Source of the DNA: Streptomyces naganishii JCM 4654
GTDB lineage: Bacteria; Actinomycetota; Actinomycetes; Streptomycetales; Streptomycetaceae
Assembly (NCBI RefSeq): GCF_014650575.1
Contig: NZ_BMVF01000008.1
Span: 1-64,000, forward strand
Direction of reading: 5' to 3'
DNA length: 64,000 bases
Shown here: piece after piece, positions 63,968-64,000 of the stretch
How the letters are laid out: each line of letters begins with the position of its first letter
Numbering within the stretch: the first letter of the stretch is position 1
Notes under the pieces: generated by a model
Told to the model about the DNA's origin: nothing
The model's input: the letters and a program-made list of their open reading frames with translations, nothing else
The model's database searches: none
Program-made: the position numbers and the translations under genes

Positions 63968-64000
63968 GGGAGCTCCCTGGGCGGATCAGCGGACGTGGCA

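Larger units (their letters stand above)
57051..64000. mobile_element. Left part of a pSAM2-type AICE integrated at tRNA-Arg(CCG)
   Basis: Tyrosine integrase, excisionase, a RepSA-type replication initiator and an SpdD-like spread protein in this order, beside an intact tRNA gene, define an actinomycete integrative and conjugative element. The left attachment site should be the 3' part of the tRNA. The other copy, with TraB and the spd/pra genes, would lie right of the window. Unlike pSAM2, about 3.4 kb of cargo (membrane protein, PIN-like protein, NERD protein) lies between the tRNA and int. Base composition is slightly lower in GC than the flanking core, with some TTA codons. Confidence 0.9.

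Overview
The window is high-GC actinobacterial DNA and almost certainly a Streptomyces chromosome. The diagnostic genes are scy and filP (polar-growth coiled coils), nucS/EndoMS, nrtL-lysA, a full atpIBEFHAGDC operon, a chitinase with the classic streptomycete direct-repeat promoter, and a right-hand integrative element of the pSAM2 class. From memory, the gene order matches the conserved segment around SCO5350-SCO5405 of S. coelicolor; this was not checked by a search.

Layout. 0-6.5 kb: a thiamine-binding-family protein and a DUF3817 membrane protein, three overlapping AIM24 paralogs, a MarR regulator, then meaB, an acetyl-CoA acetyltransferase and methylmalonyl-CoA epimerase (propionyl/methylmalonyl-CoA metabolism; a cobalamin adenosyltransferase follows at 24.5 kb). 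6.7-11.8 kb: scy and filP, ending at a strong terminator. 11.9-25 kb: two ABC exporters, a luciferase-like oxidoreductase, nucS, a 174-bp tandem-repeat array, a membrane-anchored P-loop ATPase, a STAS protein, 3-hydroxybutyryl-CoA dehydrogenase and a TetR regulator. 25.1-30.2 kb: a two-component system followed by a secreted helical protein and a lipoprotein, divergent from a chitinase gene. 30.3-38.7 kb: DUF2550 and the ATP synthase operon, with a candidate Rex operator upstream of atpI. 39-49 kb: wecA-like transferase, an SHMT paralog, a phosphatase-like protein, sua5, prmC, prfA, rpmE, an LCP protein and rho. 49.4-56.9 kb: thrB, thrC, hom, lysA, nrtL (aspartate-family amino acids) and a stand-alone receiver protein. 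57.05 kb to the end: tRNA-Arg(CCG) with an actinomycete integrative and conjugative element (AICE) at its 3' end. Its cargo (small membrane protein, PIN-like nuclease, NERD protein) lies between the tRNA and int-xis-rep-spdD; transfer genes would lie beyond the window.

The core is mostly housekeeping and co-oriented on the minus strand from 30 to 57 kb. Less ordinary points: the LMW phosphatase homolog has Ser at the nucleophile Cys position; the AICE integrase and NERD genes carry rare TTA codons, which would make them depend on bldA; a short copy of the NERD gene 3' end survives at the end of the PIN gene; several intergenic minisatellites are present; and a near-consensus Rex site precedes the ATP synthase operon. 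No CRISPR array, rRNA or complete IS element was seen, and no wholly new multi-gene system is proved. The NERD/PIN cargo is the best candidate for an unexplored function.
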